Positions 18,708-20,055 of a stretch of 20,055 bases of DNA are shown piece after piece; position 1 is the first letter of the stretch, and each line of letters starts with the position of its first letter. The stretch comes from a virus: IMG/VR virus record IMGVR_UViG_3300031721_000056, positions 1 to 20,055 of that record; one strand, 5' to 3'. Position numbers and translations under genes: made by a program. The notes beneath the pieces are model-generated. The model worked only from the letters and a program-made list of their open reading frames with translations. It did no database searches and was not told the DNA's origin.

Positions 18708-20055
18708 ATGGCAGGAACAAGTTATACACGACAAAGCACACTTACAGATGGCGATACAATCACAGCCGCTCTTTTCAATGACGAATACAATAAACTTGTA
18801 TCTGCGTTTGCATACACTACTACTGGCACTACCGGACACCAACACGATGGCGGTGCGGCTGAAGGTGGTAACATACATACAATTGGTGATCAGAACTTCT
18901 TAAACAAGATTGTAGTAGACAGTTCTAACAATCGTTGGGGAGTCTTTGTAGAGGTTGGTGGTTCAGCAGTCGAGCAGATTCGCATCCAAGATGGTGCAAT
19001 CGTTCCTGTTACTGATAGTGATATAGATTTAGGTACAAGTTCTTTAGAGTTTAAAGACGGCTACTTTGATGGAACAATCCACGTAGACACCTTAGACGTA
19101 GACGCTAACGCAACCATTGCAGGTACTCTAGGAGTAACAGGCAACACAACTGTTGGCGGCACACTAGGTATAACAGGCAATACAACTATCGGTGGAACTC
19201 TTGTAGTTACTGGTACTACAACGCTTAATGGCGGTACGCTTACTCTAGGTGACGCGGCAAGTGACAATGTTGTATTTGGCGCAGACGTAAACAGTAATAT
19301 TATTCCTAATACTGATAGTGCATTTGACCTTGGAAGCTCTTCGCAGGAATGGAGAGACTTATATCTTGATGGTACTGCACACATAGATACACTAGATGTA
19401 GATGTAAACGCAACCATTGCAGGTACTCTTGGCGTTACAGGTGTCTTGACTGCTTCTTCTTTAGATATTTCTGGTGACATTGATGTAGATGGAACTACTA
19501 ACCTTGATGTTGTTGACATTGATGGTGCTGTAGATATGGCTTCTACGCTTGCTGTTGCAGGTATTGTAACCGCTAATGCAGGTGTAAAAGTAGACAACAT
19601 TACAATAGACGGTACTGAAATAGATTCAAGCGGTGCTTTAACACTAGACGTTGCAGGTAACATAACTCTGGATGCTGATGGCGGCACAGTTACTTTTGCA
19701 GACGCAGGTAGCTCACTAGGCACAATTACTTCTTCAGGCTACTCAGGCACAGCGGCTGTAGCTACAACAGTTACAATCACTGACAACGAAAACACAAACG
19801 AAAACAACGCTATTGTCTTTACAGCGGGTGGTGACTTAGACGGCGGTAACTTAGGCTTAGAGTCTGATGGAGACTTATACTATAACCCAAGCACAAGCAC
19901 ACTAACTGTTCCTAATGTTTCAGTAAGCGGGACATTTACTACAGTTAACAGTGTGACTATGGATTCTAACAACGCTGTAATCTTTGAAGGCTCTACAGCC
20001 GATGCACACGAAACAACTTTAACCTCTGTAGACGCTACAGCAGATCGGACTATTA
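18708..20055 (+). CDS. Tail fibre protein, C-terminus beyond the window
   Basis: ATG 18708 follows AGGAG and the frame is open to the right edge, giving 449 residues. The N-terminus (TLTDGDTITAALFNDEYNKL, HQHDGG near residue 46) resembles virion-attachment starts of marine podovirus fibres. The rest is built of short Gly/Thr/Val repeats (for example GTLGVTGNTTVGGTLGITGN) and a larger duplicated module: TDSDIDLGTSSLEFKDGYFD (about 107-126) recurs as TDSAFDLGSSSQEWRDLYLD (about 205-224). The repeats predict a trimeric beta-helical shaft. The last visible part (FEGSTADAHETTLTSVDATA, then DRTI) is common in such fibres. The receptor-binding tip lies outside. Confidence 0.82.
   Translation, partial: MAGTSYTRQSTLTDGDTITAALFNDEYNKLVSAFAYTTTGTTGHQHDGGAAEGGNIHTIGDQNFLNKIVVDSSNNRWGVFVEVGGSAVEQIRIQDGAIVPVTDSDIDLGTSSLEFKDGYFDGTIHVDTLDVDANATIAGTLGVTGNTTVGGTLGITGNTTIGGTLVVTGTTTLNGGTLTLGDAASDNVVFGADVNSNIIPNTDSAFDLGSSSQEWRDLYLDGTAHIDTLDVDVNATIAGTLGVTGVLTASSLDISGDIDVDGTTNLDVVDIDGAVDMASTLAVAGIVTANAGVKVDNITIDGTEIDSSGALTLDVAGNITLDADGGTVTFADAGSSLGTITSSGYSGTAAVATTVTITDNENTNENNAIVFTAGGDLDGGNLGLESDGDLYYNPSTSTLTVPNVSVSGTFTTVNSVTMDSNNAVIFEGSTADAHETTLTSVDATADRTI
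18996..19441 (+). repeat. Duplicated fibre module
   Basis: Two copies of a roughly 145-bp unit, 18996-19142 and 19297-19441, code for related shaft modules ending in DTLDVDxNATIAGTLGVTG. The last part is nearly identical at DNA level over more than 20 bp (from AACGCAACCATTGC), pointing to recent duplication or gene conversion. Confidence 0.65.

Noticed and set aside
19061-19723. 220-codon open frame on the minus strand within the tail fibre gene
   Set aside because: Its Ser/Thr/Pro/Val-rich product mirrors the repetitive Gly/Thr codons of the fibre on the other strand. It has no promoter, no ribosome binding site and lies opposite a clear coding frame.

Overview
The window is part of a tailed double-stranded DNA phage genome (or a prophage of one), probably with podovirus morphology. 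The evidence is a compact run of terminase, portal, scaffold, capsid, adaptor, nozzle and fibre genes, with no tape-measure, tail-tube or sheath gene visible. Base composition is moderately AT-rich. The late proteins and the modular fibre repeats look like those of marine short-tailed phages; that is a recollection of families, not a search result. The host cannot be read from the sequence. Several near-consensus sigma70 promoters (TTGACA, 17-18 bp, TATAAT or TATACT) suggest a bacterial host whose housekeeping RNA polymerase is used.

Layout. From 1 to about 6600 everything is coded on the minus strand: 22 mostly small genes (33-315 aa), the early/accessory arm. At its far end is a partial single-stranded-DNA-binding protein, so replication genes probably continue beyond the left edge. 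Recognisable members are the ssDNA-binding protein, a DUF932 protein, a zinc-ribbon peptide, a DpnD/PcfM-like peptide, a protein with a helix-hairpin-helix-like motif, and several one-span membrane peptides. Most others are unrecognised. Several were found by reading short frames of under 60 codons with good ribosome binding sites.

From about 6600 to 7515 lies a roughly 0.9 kb gene-free switch region. It holds an AT-rich pentamer repeat, several inverted repeats, and two divergent consensus promoters whose -35 boxes are 41 bp apart. One fires left into the early arm and one fires right into the packaging and structure arm.

From 7516 to the right edge everything is on the plus strand, in virion order: small terminase, a small HTH-like protein, large terminase, a beta-rich structural protein, portal, a small helical protein overprinting the portal 3' end, a 477-aa virion-associated protein, scaffold, major capsid protein, a 57-aa protein, tail adaptor, nozzle/stabilisation protein, and the start of a repeat-rich tail fibre.

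The most unusual signal is an exact 15-bp palindrome, TTATAAC(C/G)GTTATAA, found eight times and only in the minus-strand arm and switch region. Six copies lie in intergenic gaps of the early arm, usually starting at or a few bases after the upstream stop codon and running into the downstream Shine-Dalgarno sequence. One lies just downstream of a sigma70 promoter, and one lies inverted in the switch region. This looks like a dispersed operator (stoperator/CIR-like) or phage-specific promoter network controlling the early arm. No cognate DNA-binding protein can be identified in the window.
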